64,000 nucleotides of DNA from Sipunculus nudus (GCA_026874595.1 CM049306.1:109265142-109329141), one strand, 5' to 3'; counted from the first letter of the stretch, positions 50,327-61,204 are shown. Notes: generated from the letters alone by a model not told the origin. Translations and numbers: made by a program.

Positions 50327-52304
50327 TGAGGCATCAGGGTTTATTGATTTAAATCATGTTGATTTAAATCGTCGATTTAAATCGTGATTTAAATCACTTG
50401 ATTTTTTTTAAATCATTGATTTAAATCAACTTTAAAAAAATGAGTTTTTCTCTATTTTTCTCTTCTTTTTTTTTACAAATATTTTCAATTCAATCATTTT
50501 CATTTTTATACCAAGTGCTTAAGAGGCACCTTAAAACAATGTAACACCCTCTTGAAGTCTGATTTAACAGTACTGTTTTTATTTTCAATGATATAAATGC
50601 AAACCCAATAAATAATCAACATTTTCCAAATGAATAAATATAAATAATAAATAACTTTCTGTAGGCTGAATTTATAAACTCACTTGAAGGAGAATATTCA
50701 ATAGAATGATATATGAATGCAACACAAATACCAGATGGCACTTTTTGGACTACAGTAAATATAAGATGCAGGAGCCTCTCATGAACAAATATTTGTAAAG
50801 CTATCTGTATTTTACCTATGTGAAAGTAATACATGTTTTAAATGCCCACTAGGAATATATGAAACCCTGTGAAATATAGAATAAGGAAGGAAGCGGAGAT
50901 CATCTGTTGTATAATAATACACATTTCATTTATTGTCTTAAATAAAGTACTGTAAAATAATAGAATTGAACATTTTCAAATGAACATAAACAAATTCTAA
51001 TAAGTATATATTTTACTCTGTAATATACACTTTAAACCATTTAATCATGCAATAAGGGAAAAAGGTTATGGGGCTAAGAGTGATATATTAGATAACAAAA
51101 TGTGTAAATGTAATTAATAATTCTAAATACAGTTAAAAGATTAGATTCCAGGAAAGTGTACCCAAATTATTAATTGAGTATACCAGTAGTATGCATTGCA
51201 AGAGATATTTATGGAATGCTCCTCACTTTTATAGCAAATACATCACTATTTGGGCACAATTAAATGTGTACTTTAAGACAGTAAAAGTACTGGGGGAGCA
51301 GTAGGGGTGCAGAGGGGAAGCCAAGCTGGACCTAGTTGAAGTCTAGCAAAACTAAGCTGCCTGGAGTGAGGAGTGATTACATATTATCACCCACTACACA
51401 CCACTGTTACACTGGGCTGGCTGATGTAAATAATACTTGAGATGGTGTCTCAAAACTTGAATAAAACCTACTATTTTCAATCAAATCCTTTGAAAAAGCA
51501 GATTTTAAAAGATTAAATCCTAATGTATACATTCTGTGAAAAATAAATCAACAGTGTGTACATGAAAAAAACGTGGCTTGGCCAAAGTTGGACAAAATTT
51601 AAGGTACTGATTTATTATTAATGCTAATAACTTAAGATATTGGCAAAAATCATATCTAATTTTTAATACACAATTGAATATTGATTAAATAAAGTTATAT
51701 CCCTGAAAAAAGTCTCTAGCTTCAGCAGTTCTCATGTTAAATGGGTAAATATACTTCCTAATCTTTTACAAAGTGCATTATGTGTGGGCAGAAGAATATG
51801 TATATTATACCTGATAAAAAAAAAAAATTCAGTGGTGTTGATATTAGGCAGACTTGAAGTGTACAATGGGTTTTTAATGAAAAATTGAGGTTTTTTCTTA
51901 ATATGTCTTTGGGAACTAAGACCTAGTGACCCAATTTTAGGTATGGTAGGAGATTTTGGGGACATCTAACTTTATGCAAAATTTTGGATTTGTAGGTCCA
52001 ATCAATGGGCAGCCAGATGGACAACGGACAAGGACCATGACTATAGCTCAGATGACTTATGGTTATCTGAGCTAAAATCCTTTCTTTAGTAAAATATTCT
52101 GTCAAATATTACAATACACAATGTCCAAAAGTGTGCTTGACCACTATCATTGGTTTATATAGCTTACATTCTGTAAAGTATGACCATAATTTTTTAATTA
52201 AAAAAAAATTGATTTAAATCATAAAACTCTGATTGAAATCAAATAAATCTGATTTTTTTTATTATTTTAAAAAATAAAAAAAAATCAACAACCCTGTGAG
52301 GCAT
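50327..52304. mobile_element. ~2-kb hAT element with GATTTAAATC subterminal repeats
   Basis: Perfect 8-bp duplication TGAGGCAT (50327-50334, 52297-52304). Element 50335-52296 starts CAGGGTT and ends AACCCTG. The left end has six or so GATTTAAATC palindromes within 100 bp, the right end related degenerate copies. 8-bp TSD plus CAGGG TIRs place it in hAT. No transposase frame survives. A copy of dispersed repeat C is nested at about 51400-52075. Confidence 0.85.
51400..52075 (+). repeat. dispersed repeat C, copy nested in the hAT element
   Basis: Same landmark order as the other copies ('cattctgtgaaaaataaatc', 'aatttaaggtactgattta'), ending in 'ctatagctcagatgactta'. Confidence 0.75.
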
Positions 52305-53462
52305 GGGGCTTTTTAAATAGAATGTAACAAAATATACCTGTAAAATTTTATTGAAATGAAATAAACATGTGAGAAAAAAGTATGTTTTACTTTTTTAATC
52401 TGAAGATGATCATGAAGCTCACTGACCATATGCACAAAGAAATACCTTTAAGAGCTGCTGAATGCCAAGTGTTGTAAATTTATATTCTTAAAATGAAGCT
52501 ACCAGAGTGGGGTTGAACAGCATGCCATGGGAGATCCAATTTCACTTGGATACAACAGTCAAGAAACTGATAATTATATAAGTATATACATTATCCCCAT
52601 TTCAGTCGACTGCATGCCTTGTTAAATTAATTTATATTCATTCTTTTCCAAGGTTGCAGATTTTCAATGTTAGATTTGATACACTGTCCACAGTTCCTTT
52701 AAAAGATATTATAAAAAAAAATTATTCTCTGAAAATTCAAAATGTTCTATAATAATCTGTAACTATTCATTTGTTCTACTACTTGTACTAATTGAAATCT
52801 TAAGTCTATGAAGCATTTATTATTATTATTATTATTATCTGTTCATCTTTCCACTTACTGAAATCTATGAAGCATTTATTATTATCTGTTCATCTTTCCT
52901 GAAATTTGTTATCTCAAGATATAATGCAACTAGTGGCTGATCAATAGTAACTGTAATCTGAAGACCATTAATTATGCCATTAAAACTAAGGCACTTGCTG
53001 CCACTGGGTCACCATGCTTACCACAGTTACAATGACAGTTTGTTCAGTATAATGCATTGTAAAGAAAAAAATCCTTCCTTGTTCTCAGTTAAACTTAAAT
53101 TTTCAATGTCCTTGGTGTGATTACTCTTCCATATTTACTGCACAATCTTCCTACATTGTTGTCCAGGGAATTACAGTAAACTTTCTTTTACATAGCCCCT
53201 TGCTTTAAGCTTGTGCACTGACATTAAGACAATACAACTAGTTTCTATCAGAGATCATGTACTTGTCTAATTACATTTGTTATCTGGACCACCTCAACAT
53301 TTAATCAACTATTCTAAATATATATCATCTTAATCAATCTATGTTACAAAATATCCCTCTAGGTGCAGCTCACCCCAAAATCTCATTGACATACAAGCAT
53401 TACATTTCAAGATATCTTGTACACATACATGCAGACAGGCAGAAAGACAGATAAGGGTGAAC
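52305..53462. other. no recognisable gene
   Basis: AT-rich flank of the LTR element, with a short (TTA)n near 52820 and a duplicated 'atgaagcatttattatta' stretch. Nothing else seen. Confidence 0.5.
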
Positions 53463-53467
53463 ATAAT

Positions 53468-54659
53468 TGTCACCCCTAACTTAACATGAAAACTTTACAA
53501 CGGATATATCCTATAAAACAATAGGATGGGTTAACGCTCGCCACTTGATTTCATTAATCAAGAAATTAGATCCCGGTCATTACAGGTGACATTTCCAGGT
53601 TCTTTTAAGGACGTGTATAAAAATACCAGACAATCATACACCCAGATCAATAGAAACTATGAGACATCAGGTTAAATTCACAAATATAATTCAAGACAAT
53701 ACTTACAAAGACGTAGATGTAAGTGTGTGTGCGTTGATGTGTCAATGCGACAGTCCTTCACATAAAAAATACAGGATATTTACCGAGTCCGTGGTTTGTA
53801 TAAAACCTAATAAAGTCCAGTTCCTTCAGAGATCTCTGGTTACTGTTTTATGTAGAATCTAGCGTATGGTTAGCAGCATATAGTCTTTCTGAGTTTAGCG
53901 ATCTTCAACTGATCTTGCTTGTCAGCGACCCGGGTAGGATTACGTTCACATGAATGCAATAGCGCCCTTTGTTTACACAGAGCTTAGAGTCCTTGACCTT
54001 GCTCTTGTAGCAACGGTCTCACGGCTTACGGCGGTTATGTATCTAGGTCAAGCTGAACTAGGCCTGCAGGTGACAAACGCTCTCTCTCTATATCGCCAAT
54101 ACGAAGCTCTTTCGGCAGCACGGCTGAGTTCTTATGAGCTGAGTCCTTGCCTCATGCAGAAGCTTGCTTCTATGCCGTTCCTGGCGTTTCAATGTTCGTG
54201 CGTGCGTGCTGCCACCTCAAGCTTCAAGACCCAACTGAAGGCAGCTTCCAGCGTCTCTCCCTGAACTCTGACGTCACAATCGTCGTCACAATACGGCGAT
54301 CCGGTTCTCTGATTGGCTTATTTCTCAAGTGTCCCATATAAGGATATATGTGACCTAGTTTGACTGTTAGCGTCACCATGGCGACCCACATACCAAATGT
54401 AACAATTACACACGATGCGTGACACGGATAAATCAGCTGATAGCCGATGGGATTCCATACAAGAATACACAATATATATATATACAATCAAGGCCTGTCA
54501 ACGCTTTAGGATGACGCTTCACGTCAATATCAATAGAGAACTGACTTCGTTAAACTATGATACAAAACACCGTACATATTGTCACCGATTTCTGGTGACC
54601 AGACTTCGTTAAACTATGATACAAAACACCGTACATATTGTCACCGATTTCTGGTGACA
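53468..54659 (-). repeat. 3' LTR of the Gmr1-like element
   Basis: 1192 bp, TG...CA, nearly identical to 60007-61199. Contains a 59-bp tandem duplication at its minus-strand 5' end (54543-54601 and 54602-54659). Confidence 0.96.
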
Positions 54660-54660
54660 T

Positions 54661-54674
54661 CACCCCCTCCTTTT
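54661..54674 (-). other. polypurine tract
   Basis: The minus strand reads AAAAGGAGGGGGTG immediately before the 3' LTR, the plus-strand primer position of LTR elements. Confidence 0.85.
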
Positions 54675-54879
54675 AAGGAAAATACACAGTATTTTCTCGA
54701 TACATCGTATCGTTCTATCTTACAGGGTCCAGCTAAACATATTTACATGTAGCAATACATAGCAATACATAAGGGTCATGTAACAAGTTGTCATTAGTAC
54801 ATGCCCACGGTCTATGACACAGGGCAAAATCTTGTACATGTTTAGACTTAACTGGCTAAACATTATAGCTCATTACATC

Positions 54880-55224
54880 CTAACACTCAGGCAGTCTGCT
54901 AAGAAAATCAGGTCCATGGTTTAGTTTACCTGACACTGCTTCAATATCAAATCTAAACTCTTGTAGAACCAGTGCCCATCTCATTACTCTCTTATTAGCA
55001 CATTTTGATTTGCTAATACACTTTAATGGTTTGTGGTCGGTCTGAATGGTGAACGGTCTACAAGCCAGGTACATCTCAAATTTCTGTACAGACCATACAA
55101 TTGCTAATGACTCTTTCTCAATGGTGGAGTAATTTCTCTCCCTGGGCAATAGTTTACGACTGGCATAAGCTACTGGGTGCATGATCCCCTCGTGTCTTTG
55201 CATCAGGATACAGCCAATACCCAC
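54880..55224 (-). pseudogene. RNase H domain, out of frame with RT
   Basis: 114 codons from an internal Met; similarity begins right at the RT end. Landmarks are VAYASRKLLPRERNYSTIEK, the ESLAIVWSVQKF helix and QTDHKPL, ending with DFLSRLPEC before the stop: the usual end of Ty3/gypsy RNase H. It lies in the -1 frame relative to the polyprotein, with the change inside a T-rich run near 55250. As it stands the copy would make RT without RNase H unless the ribosome shifts there. It may also be a sequencing error. Confidence 0.85.
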
Positions 55225-58200
55225 ATCAGATGCATCACATTCAAATAAAATCGTTTACTGAAATCAGGTAGCTTCAGTATGGGAGGGTCTGACAGTTTAG
55301 CCTTTAGAGAACAGTACACGTTCTCGTGTACGGGTTTCCAGTCTAGTTTGTTAGGTTGACCTTTACGCGTTAGATCAGTCAAGGGCACCGCTATTTCCGC
55401 ATAGTTTGGCACGAATTTTCGATAGTACCCTGTAAGACCTAGGAATGCTCGCAAAGCCTTCTTTGTCTTAGGTCTATCAGTGCTCTGTATTCTCTTGAGC
55501 AAAACTGGATTAGTGGCCAAGTTGCCCGTGCCTACAAGGTGTCCCAAAAACTCTAGGCTCTGGTAGCCTATGAAGGTTTTAGCTGGTTTAGCTGCTAAGT
55601 TTGCACATTCTAGTCTAACTAGCACTTCTCTAAGAGTTCTTAAGTGCTCGTCCCAAGTCTCTGCGTGTATTAACACGTCATCTACATAACATACTACATT
55701 CGGCATGTCGCTGAACAATTTCCGCATCATGCGGGTGAAAACCGCTCCGGCAGTTACCAGGCCGAATGGCATAACCCTAAATTGGTAATGGCCATCGGGT
55801 GTAACAAAGGCCGTCTTATCCCTGGATTCCTCAGAAACAGGGATCTGCCAGTAACCTTTCGTCAGGTCAAGCTTTGTAAAATACTGGCTTTTCGCGACTT
55901 CGACAAAAAGTGTTTCTGGATCCGGCATGGGTTCAGGATCGAACACGACTGATTGGTTCAGCTTTCGGTAGTCTATCACGAATCTAGTCTTACCGTCAGG
56001 TTTCCTAAGCAGGATACACGGGGACGCATAGCTAGAATCTGACTGTTCAATAATGCCTAAGTTTAACATTTCCTGGATTTCTGTTCGCATTGTCTCTCGT
56101 AGTTCAAAAGGCACCCTATAGGGCCTAGTTTTTACAGGTACATCAGATGAGAGTTTAATGCTACATTCTACAACGTTGGTAAGCTTGGGTACATCTGTGA
56201 ATACATCCCCATATTGCCTAAGCAGACTGAGTATTTCACGGCGCTGACACTTGCCTAGGTCAGCATTTACCTGAACATCTCGCTCAGTCTGGCGGCGCGC
56301 ATACGACGGTAACGACATGTGGGCATCCTCATCAATCCCTTCTGGGTTTAACTCTCCGAACACGGGAGGCTCTGTTTCCCCGTCTACACCGTCATGATCC
56401 TGTATAGAATCAGGTGTGCCCTTGGCTACCGCTGCCAGAATATGCTGGGGCTCGTTTCTAGCATGGTACCGTTTCAGCATATTCACATGGAAGGTTTTAA
56501 CCTTATCGCCAATCTTAATCCGATAGTCTAAGTCCCCAACCCTGTTTACAATAGTATAGGGGCCTTTCCACTGTACCATTAATTTGTTCCGCTCCGTCGG
56601 GAGTAACAACAAAACTTCGTTTCCGGCCTCAAACCTGCGCGTGCATTTACCTCTATCATATAACAGTTTGTGTCTGTTCGCTGATTTGTTCAACGCCTCT
56701 CTAGCTAACGCGCATGTGTCGCTTAGTTTGTCTTGTAGGTCCAGGACGTATTGGTACGTGGTTTTAGTCTCGACGCTAGTATCTCGCTTGGTCCACAGAT
56801 CCCTTAGAATCCGCATCGGTCCTCTAACGATCCTACCATAGAGCAACTCAAAGGGTGAGAACCCTGTGCTCTCATGTTTCGCTTCTCGGTACGCAAAAAG
56901 CACGGCGCTGAGGTACCGATCCCAATCTCGCGGTCTTTCCTCGCACATCCGTTTCAACATTAACTTTAACGTTCCATTGAATCTCTCCACCATTCCGTTG
57001 CACATAGGATGGTAAGGAGTAGTGGTGAGCTGTCTTACAGACAAAACACGGCTAACTTCTCGCATGAGGTCTGACGTAAATTGTGTTCCCATGTCAGTAA
57101 GCACCTCTGACGGCACTCCTAACCGCGCATAAATATCAACTAGCGCATCAGCCACAGAGACTGTATCTATGTTCTTTAAAGCAACAGCCTCCGGATATCT
57201 AGTGGCATAATCCATAACGGTCAGAATATACCTGTGACCTCTCTCAGACGCTGGATGGATCGGCCCAACCAGATCCATCGAAATTCTACGCCAGGGCTCA
57301 TCAATTAATGGCATCTGGCCTAACGTAGCTCCAGGCACCTTGCCTTTCGGTATGGTTTTCTGGCAAATGGGACAGGACTTGCAAAACTCAGCAATGTCAT
57401 TATACATCCCTTTCCAGAAAAACTGAGTTCTCACGCGGTCGTGCATTTTGTCTATGCCCTGATGGCCCGCCATAACCGCTTCGTGGCCCATCCTCATTAC
57501 GTCGTACCGTAACGTCTGAGGTACCACCACTCGAGATCCATCTTGATCTCCCCGTTTATCACTCACAACCCGAACTAAATATCCGTCCTCAATTCTAAAT
57601 GGACTATCATTTCTAGCCTCTCTAGCTAGCCTCCAATACGGCGCTAAAGACCCATCCTCCTCCTGCGCCTTCAAAAATTCGGCCGGACTCACATCGGCAA
57701 CTGGGCTTGCAACATTCAAGCTACGCGTCGGTATCTGTTTCTCTCGTGCAGCGCTCCGTGTCTCCACCGCGGACGACACCTCCTTTTGTGACTTTACACC
57801 GTCACACACTATGCCTGAGGACCGCTCAGACTTCCACGTCGGGTCCGGATCATAGGGATCACGCGCTCCCGCTACGTTACCTAGCGCTAAATCACTTACA
57901 GCATCCCCGACCACCATTGCCTCGATAGTACCGACAAAGTACGCACAGTCCACATTAATCCTAGCCGTAGGAAATTGTCTTACAGACCCGTCGAACAACC
58001 TACACTCGACCTGGTGTCCGGTGAACTGATTCGGCTCGACGTACGACTCACGTATTCCTGCCGAGGAACATCCCGAATCCCGCAGCACCCTCGCTGACTT
58101 ACCATTCACCAGCCCTTCACACACAGGTAACGAGATTCCGCCTTCTGTCTGGGCAGCAAATCCTAACGACTGACTTGGACTCTCTACTTCCGGTTTCACC

Positions 58201-59291
58201 GCGCCGACTGTCTCCGTTTCCGCCTCGACTACTGCCATTGACATAGTCTCCAGTTTCTGTTTTGGGTTATACGGGGGGCTAAAATTAGTCCTATACCTCT
58301 GCTGATCGCCAGCAGCACGCCCTACTTGAGGGGAAGACCTAGGCCTCGACCGGGCACTAGTCTTACATTCCCGCGCCTTATGTCCCAGTTCATTACATAA
58401 ATAACATCTGATGCCTCCTGATGGCTTAAATGTCTGACCGTCCGGACTGCGCTCAACCTCTCGCTTATCTCTAGGCTGAGATACCGGTTGCGCTGGACGC
58501 GGCACATTATTGCCATAACGAGGACCTGCTGTAAGGCTGTGTACACCGTGAGCCTCCGTATAACTCTCGGCTAACTCTACCATACTATCAAAGTCACGAC
58601 ACCGTCTCTCTTTCAAAAACATAGAGAGATCCCTACTACAGCAGTTTACGAACTGCTCACACATCAACAGGTTAACTACCCCGTTGTAGTCACCTCCGAC
58701 CCCTGCCATCCCTATCCAATGGTCTAGGAATCCACTTAGTCTCACCGCAAACTGACTCGGCGTTTCGCCTCGCTCAGGCCTACAAGACCGAAACTTGTGT
58801 TGATAACCCTCTTCGGTCATTTGGTATCGCTTTAACAAGGCTATCTTTAACTTGTCGTAATCCATGGCCTCACTAACCGATAACTGTGTGTAAGTCCCTA
58901 GCGCCTTACCCCGCAGTAACGGACTCAGGTGTAACGCCCAATTCTCCCTATCATAGCCTTGACATACAGCTAATCGTTCAAATCGCTCAAGAAACGCATC
59001 TAGCTGATCGTGAGCCTCATCAAAAGGTGGAAGCTGGATTTTCGGGAATATATCCCTACTTCTCTCTTCTTTAACCCCAGAGTCAGACTTTAACCTTAGA
59101 ACCTCTAATTCGTGGGCTCTAGCCTCTCGCTCACGCTCTAATTCCCGCTGTTCCTTCTCTATTTCACGTTGCCTGGCTCTTTCCTCACGTTCTTCATCCG
59201 CACGCCGTCTAGCCTCAACATAATCTTGTAAAGCCTGGTCCTTAAGCCCCAAGGCCTGTCCGCATCTAACAAGTGACTCTAACGTTTCCAT
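55203..59291 (-). CDS. Gag-protease-integrase-RT polyprotein of the LTR element
   Basis: 1362 codons with a strong ACCATGG start context. Charged coiled coil ~25-70. Capsid ~80-250 with a SCAN-like stretch (YQHKFRS, RGETPSQFAVRLSGFLDHW, CEQF; ~160-215). CCHC knuckle C296-C299-H304-C309. Aspartic protease DSG at 405-407. Integrase: HHCC zinc finger ~603-643, D673, D733, E769 (D-35-E), GPY segment WKGPY ~908. RT ~1030-1280 with LDLTKGYWQI and YVDD at 1202-1205. There is no gag/pol frameshift: all domains are in one frame. Integrase precedes RT by about 130 residues, joined by an acidic linker. The frame ends shortly after LPDFSKRF, where RNase H should begin. Function: particle formation, reverse transcription and integration of the element. 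Confidence 0.95.
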   Translation of the reverse strand: METLESLVRCGQALGLKDQALQDYVEARRRADEEREERARQREIEKEQRELEREREARAHELEVLRLKSDSGVKEERSRDIFPKIQLPPFDEAHDQLDAFLERFERLAVCQGYDRENWALHLSPLLRGKALGTYTQLSVSEAMDYDKLKIALLKRYQMTEEGYQHKFRSCRPERGETPSQFAVRLSGFLDHWIGMAGVGGDYNGVVNLLMCEQFVNCCSRDLSMFLKERRCRDFDSMVELAESYTEAHGVHSLTAGPRYGNNVPRPAQPVSQPRDKREVERSPDGQTFKPSGGIRCYLCNELGHKARECKTSARSRPRSSPQVGRAAGDQQRYRTNFSPPYNPKQKLETMSMAVVEAETETVGAVKPEVESPSQSLGFAAQTEGGISLPVCEGLVNGKSARVLRDSGCSSAGIRESYVEPNQFTGHQVECRLFDGSVRQFPTARINVDCAYFVGTIEAMVVGDAVSDLALGNVAGARDPYDPDPTWKSERSSGIVCDGVKSQKEVSSAVETRSAAREKQIPTRSLNVASPVADVSPAEFLKAQEEDGSLAPYWRLAREARNDSPFRIEDGYLVRVVSDKRGDQDGSRVVVPQTLRYDVMRMGHEAVMAGHQGIDKMHDRVRTQFFWKGMYNDIAEFCKSCPICQKTIPKGKVPGATLGQMPLIDEPWRRISMDLVGPIHPASERGHRYILTVMDYATRYPEAVALKNIDTVSVADALVDIYARLGVPSEVLTDMGTQFTSDLMREVSRVLSVRQLTTTPYHPMCNGMVERFNGTLKLMLKRMCEERPRDWDRYLSAVLFAYREAKHESTGFSPFELLYGRIVRGPMRILRDLWTKRDTSVETKTTYQYVLDLQDKLSDTCALAREALNKSANRHKLLYDRGKCTRRFEAGNEVLLLLPTERNKLMVQWKGPYTIVNRVGDLDYRIKIGDKVKTFHVNMLKRYHARNEPQHILAAVAKGTPDSIQDHDGVDGETEPPVFGELNPEGIDEDAHMSLPSYARRQTERDVQVNADLGKCQRREILSLLRQYGDVFTDVPKLTNVVECSIKLSSDVPVKTRPYRVPFELRETMRTEIQEMLNLGIIEQSDSSYASPCILLRKPDGKTRFVIDYRKLNQSVVFDPEPMPDPETLFVEVAKSQYFTKLDLTKGYWQIPVSEESRDKTAFVTPDGHYQFRVMPFGLVTAGAVFTRMMRKLFSDMPNVVCYVDDVLIHAETWDEHLRTLREVLVRLECANLAAKPAKTFIGYQSLEFLGHLVGTGNLATNPVLLKRIQSTDRPKTKKALRAFLGLTGYYRKFVPNYAEIAVPLTDLTRKGQPNKLDWKPVHENVYCSLKAKLSDPPILKLPDFSKRFYLNVMHLMWVLAVS

Positions 59292-60006
59292 GGTAACGCT
59301 CTAACCTAGTAAGATTCCTGTATCTAGTAATATCCGCTCTTAAAAATCCGTAAATACGTACTGTCAAAGCCAACCTAACGAACCGGCGGTATCCGTACAA
59401 TAACACTACGGTAGCTCTACGCGTCAAAATCTACTTATACGGACGGACGGAAGGTCGGACAAAGGGTCAGACGGATGGACGGATGGATATCAAAATATCA
59501 ATAAACACCATGCACCTATGATAACCATGCCAATCGGGAGGGGTAAACTTACCTGTAAAGAGACCCTACCACGTGACCAATCACAAACCAGTGTAGGAAA
59601 AATTATACCAGGGCGTATCTAACAACATCAAAAATTTTCACTCTAATCTGGGTTTATATCAAACCAGTAATGATGTTCAGGTATCACTGAACTAGCATTA
59701 CTCACAAAACATGCATGTGTTCTAGCCAAATCTTCAAGGTATATGCTAATCCTGAAACAATGTTGTGTTTCAGGTAATATTCTCACTGAATAAATATTAA
59801 CTCCTAACAGTGGGGTATTTTCATTGAGCAAGTATACACTATAACATCAGTTTGGTGTCATATCCAATTATTAATTCAGATCAACTCCAGTTCGAGTATA
59901 TGAATGTCTGGTTTCAGTACTGTTTTCTCAGTTCAAAACTTCTGAAACTTACTGTAATTAGCCAGTTTTTTAAGGCTAATTATATCCTGGCACGCTCGCC
60001 ATACAA
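59292..60006 (-). other. 5' leader of the LTR element
   Basis: 715 bp between the 5' LTR and the Gag start. Contains the PBS and, near 59440-59490, a GGAC/GGAT-rich run like the tails of the dispersed repeats. No conserved ORF. Confidence 0.6.
59984..60001 (-). other. primer-binding site
   Basis: Five nt inside the 5' LTR the minus strand reads TGGCGAGCGTGCCAGGAT. It starts with TGG, complementary to a tRNA CCA end, as in LTR elements. I could not assign the tRNA. Confidence 0.6.
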
Positions 60007-61199
60007 TGTCGCCCCCTAACTTAACGTGAAAACTTTACAACGGATATATCCTATAAAACAATAGGATGGGTTAACGCTCGCCACTTGATTTCATTAATCA
60101 AGAAATTAGATCCCGGTCATTACAGGTGACATTTCCAGGTTCTTTTAAGGACGTGTATAAAAATACCAGACAATCATACACCCAGATCAATAGAAACTAT
60201 GAGACATCAGGTTAAATTCACAAATATAATTCAAGACAATACTTACAAAGACGTAGATGTAAGTGTGTGTGCGTTGATGTGTCAATGCGACAGTCCTTCA
60301 CATTAAAAATACAGGATATTTACCGAGTCCGTGGTTTGTATAAAACCTAATAAAGTCCAGTTCCTTCAGAGATCTCTGGTTACTGTTTTATGTAGAATCT
60401 AGCGTATGGTTAGCAGCATATAGTCTTTCTGAGTTTAGCGATCTTCAACTGATCTTGCTTGTCAGCGACCCGGGTAGGATTACGTTCACATGAATGCAAT
60501 AGCGCCCTTTGTTTACACAGAGCTTAGAGTCCTTGACCTTGCTCTTGTAGCAACGGTCTCACGGCTTACGGCGGTTATGTATCTAGGTCAAGCTGAACTA
60601 GGCCTGCAGGTGACAAACGCTCTCTCTCTATATCGCCAATACGAAGCTCTTTCGGCAGCACGGCTGAGTTCTTATGAGCTGAGTCCTTGCCTCATGCAGA
60701 AGCTTGCTTCTATGCCGTTCCTGGCGTTTCAATGTTCGTGCGTGCGTGCTGCCACCTCAAGCTTCAAGACCCAACTGAAGGCAGCTTCCAGCGTCTCTCC
60801 CTGAACTCTGACGTCACAATCGTCGTCACAATACGGCGATCCGGTTCTCTGATTGGCTTATTTCTCAAGTGTCCCATATAAGGATATATGTGACCTAGTT
60901 TGACTGTTAGCGTCACCATGGCGACCCACATACCAAATGTAACAATTACACACGATGCGTGACACGGATAAATCAGCTGATAGCCGATGGGATTCCATAC
61001 AAGAATACACAATATATATATATACAATCAAGGCCTGTCAACGCTTTAGGATGACACTTCACGTCAATATCAATAGAGAACTGACTTCGTTAAACTATGA
61101 TACAAAACACCGTACATATTGTCACCGATTTCTGGTGACCAGACTTCGTTAAACTATGATACAAAACACCGTACATATTGTCACTGATTTCTGGTGACA
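60007..61199 (-). repeat. 5' LTR of the Gmr1-like element
   Basis: 1193 bp, TG...CA. Differs from the other LTR in the four or so bases after TGTC, near 60026, at 60304, 61056 and 61185. Carries the same 59-bp tandem duplication (61083-61199). Confidence 0.96.
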
Positions 61200-61204
61200 A
61201 TAAT

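Larger units (their letters stand above)
53468..61199 (-). mobile_element. complete Gmr1-like Ty3/gypsy LTR retrotransposon
   Basis: 7732 bp on the minus strand between 5-bp duplications ATAAT (53463-53467, 61200-61204). Both LTRs are ~1.19 kb, TG...CA. The order is 5' LTR (right), leader, Gag-protease-integrase-RT in one frame, RNase H in a shifted frame, polypurine tract, 3' LTR (left). Integrase before RT is the order described for Gmr1-like elements and is opposite to canonical Ty3/gypsy. The LTRs differ by about five substitutions and one indel, so insertion is recent. The only lesion seen is the shift between RT and RNase H. Whether it lies inside a transporter intron depends on exons beyond the window. 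Confidence 0.95.

Noticed and set aside
56584-58546. Open frames on the plus strand and in other minus frames within the LTR element
   Set aside because: Shadows of the Gag-Pol frame; no independent homology.
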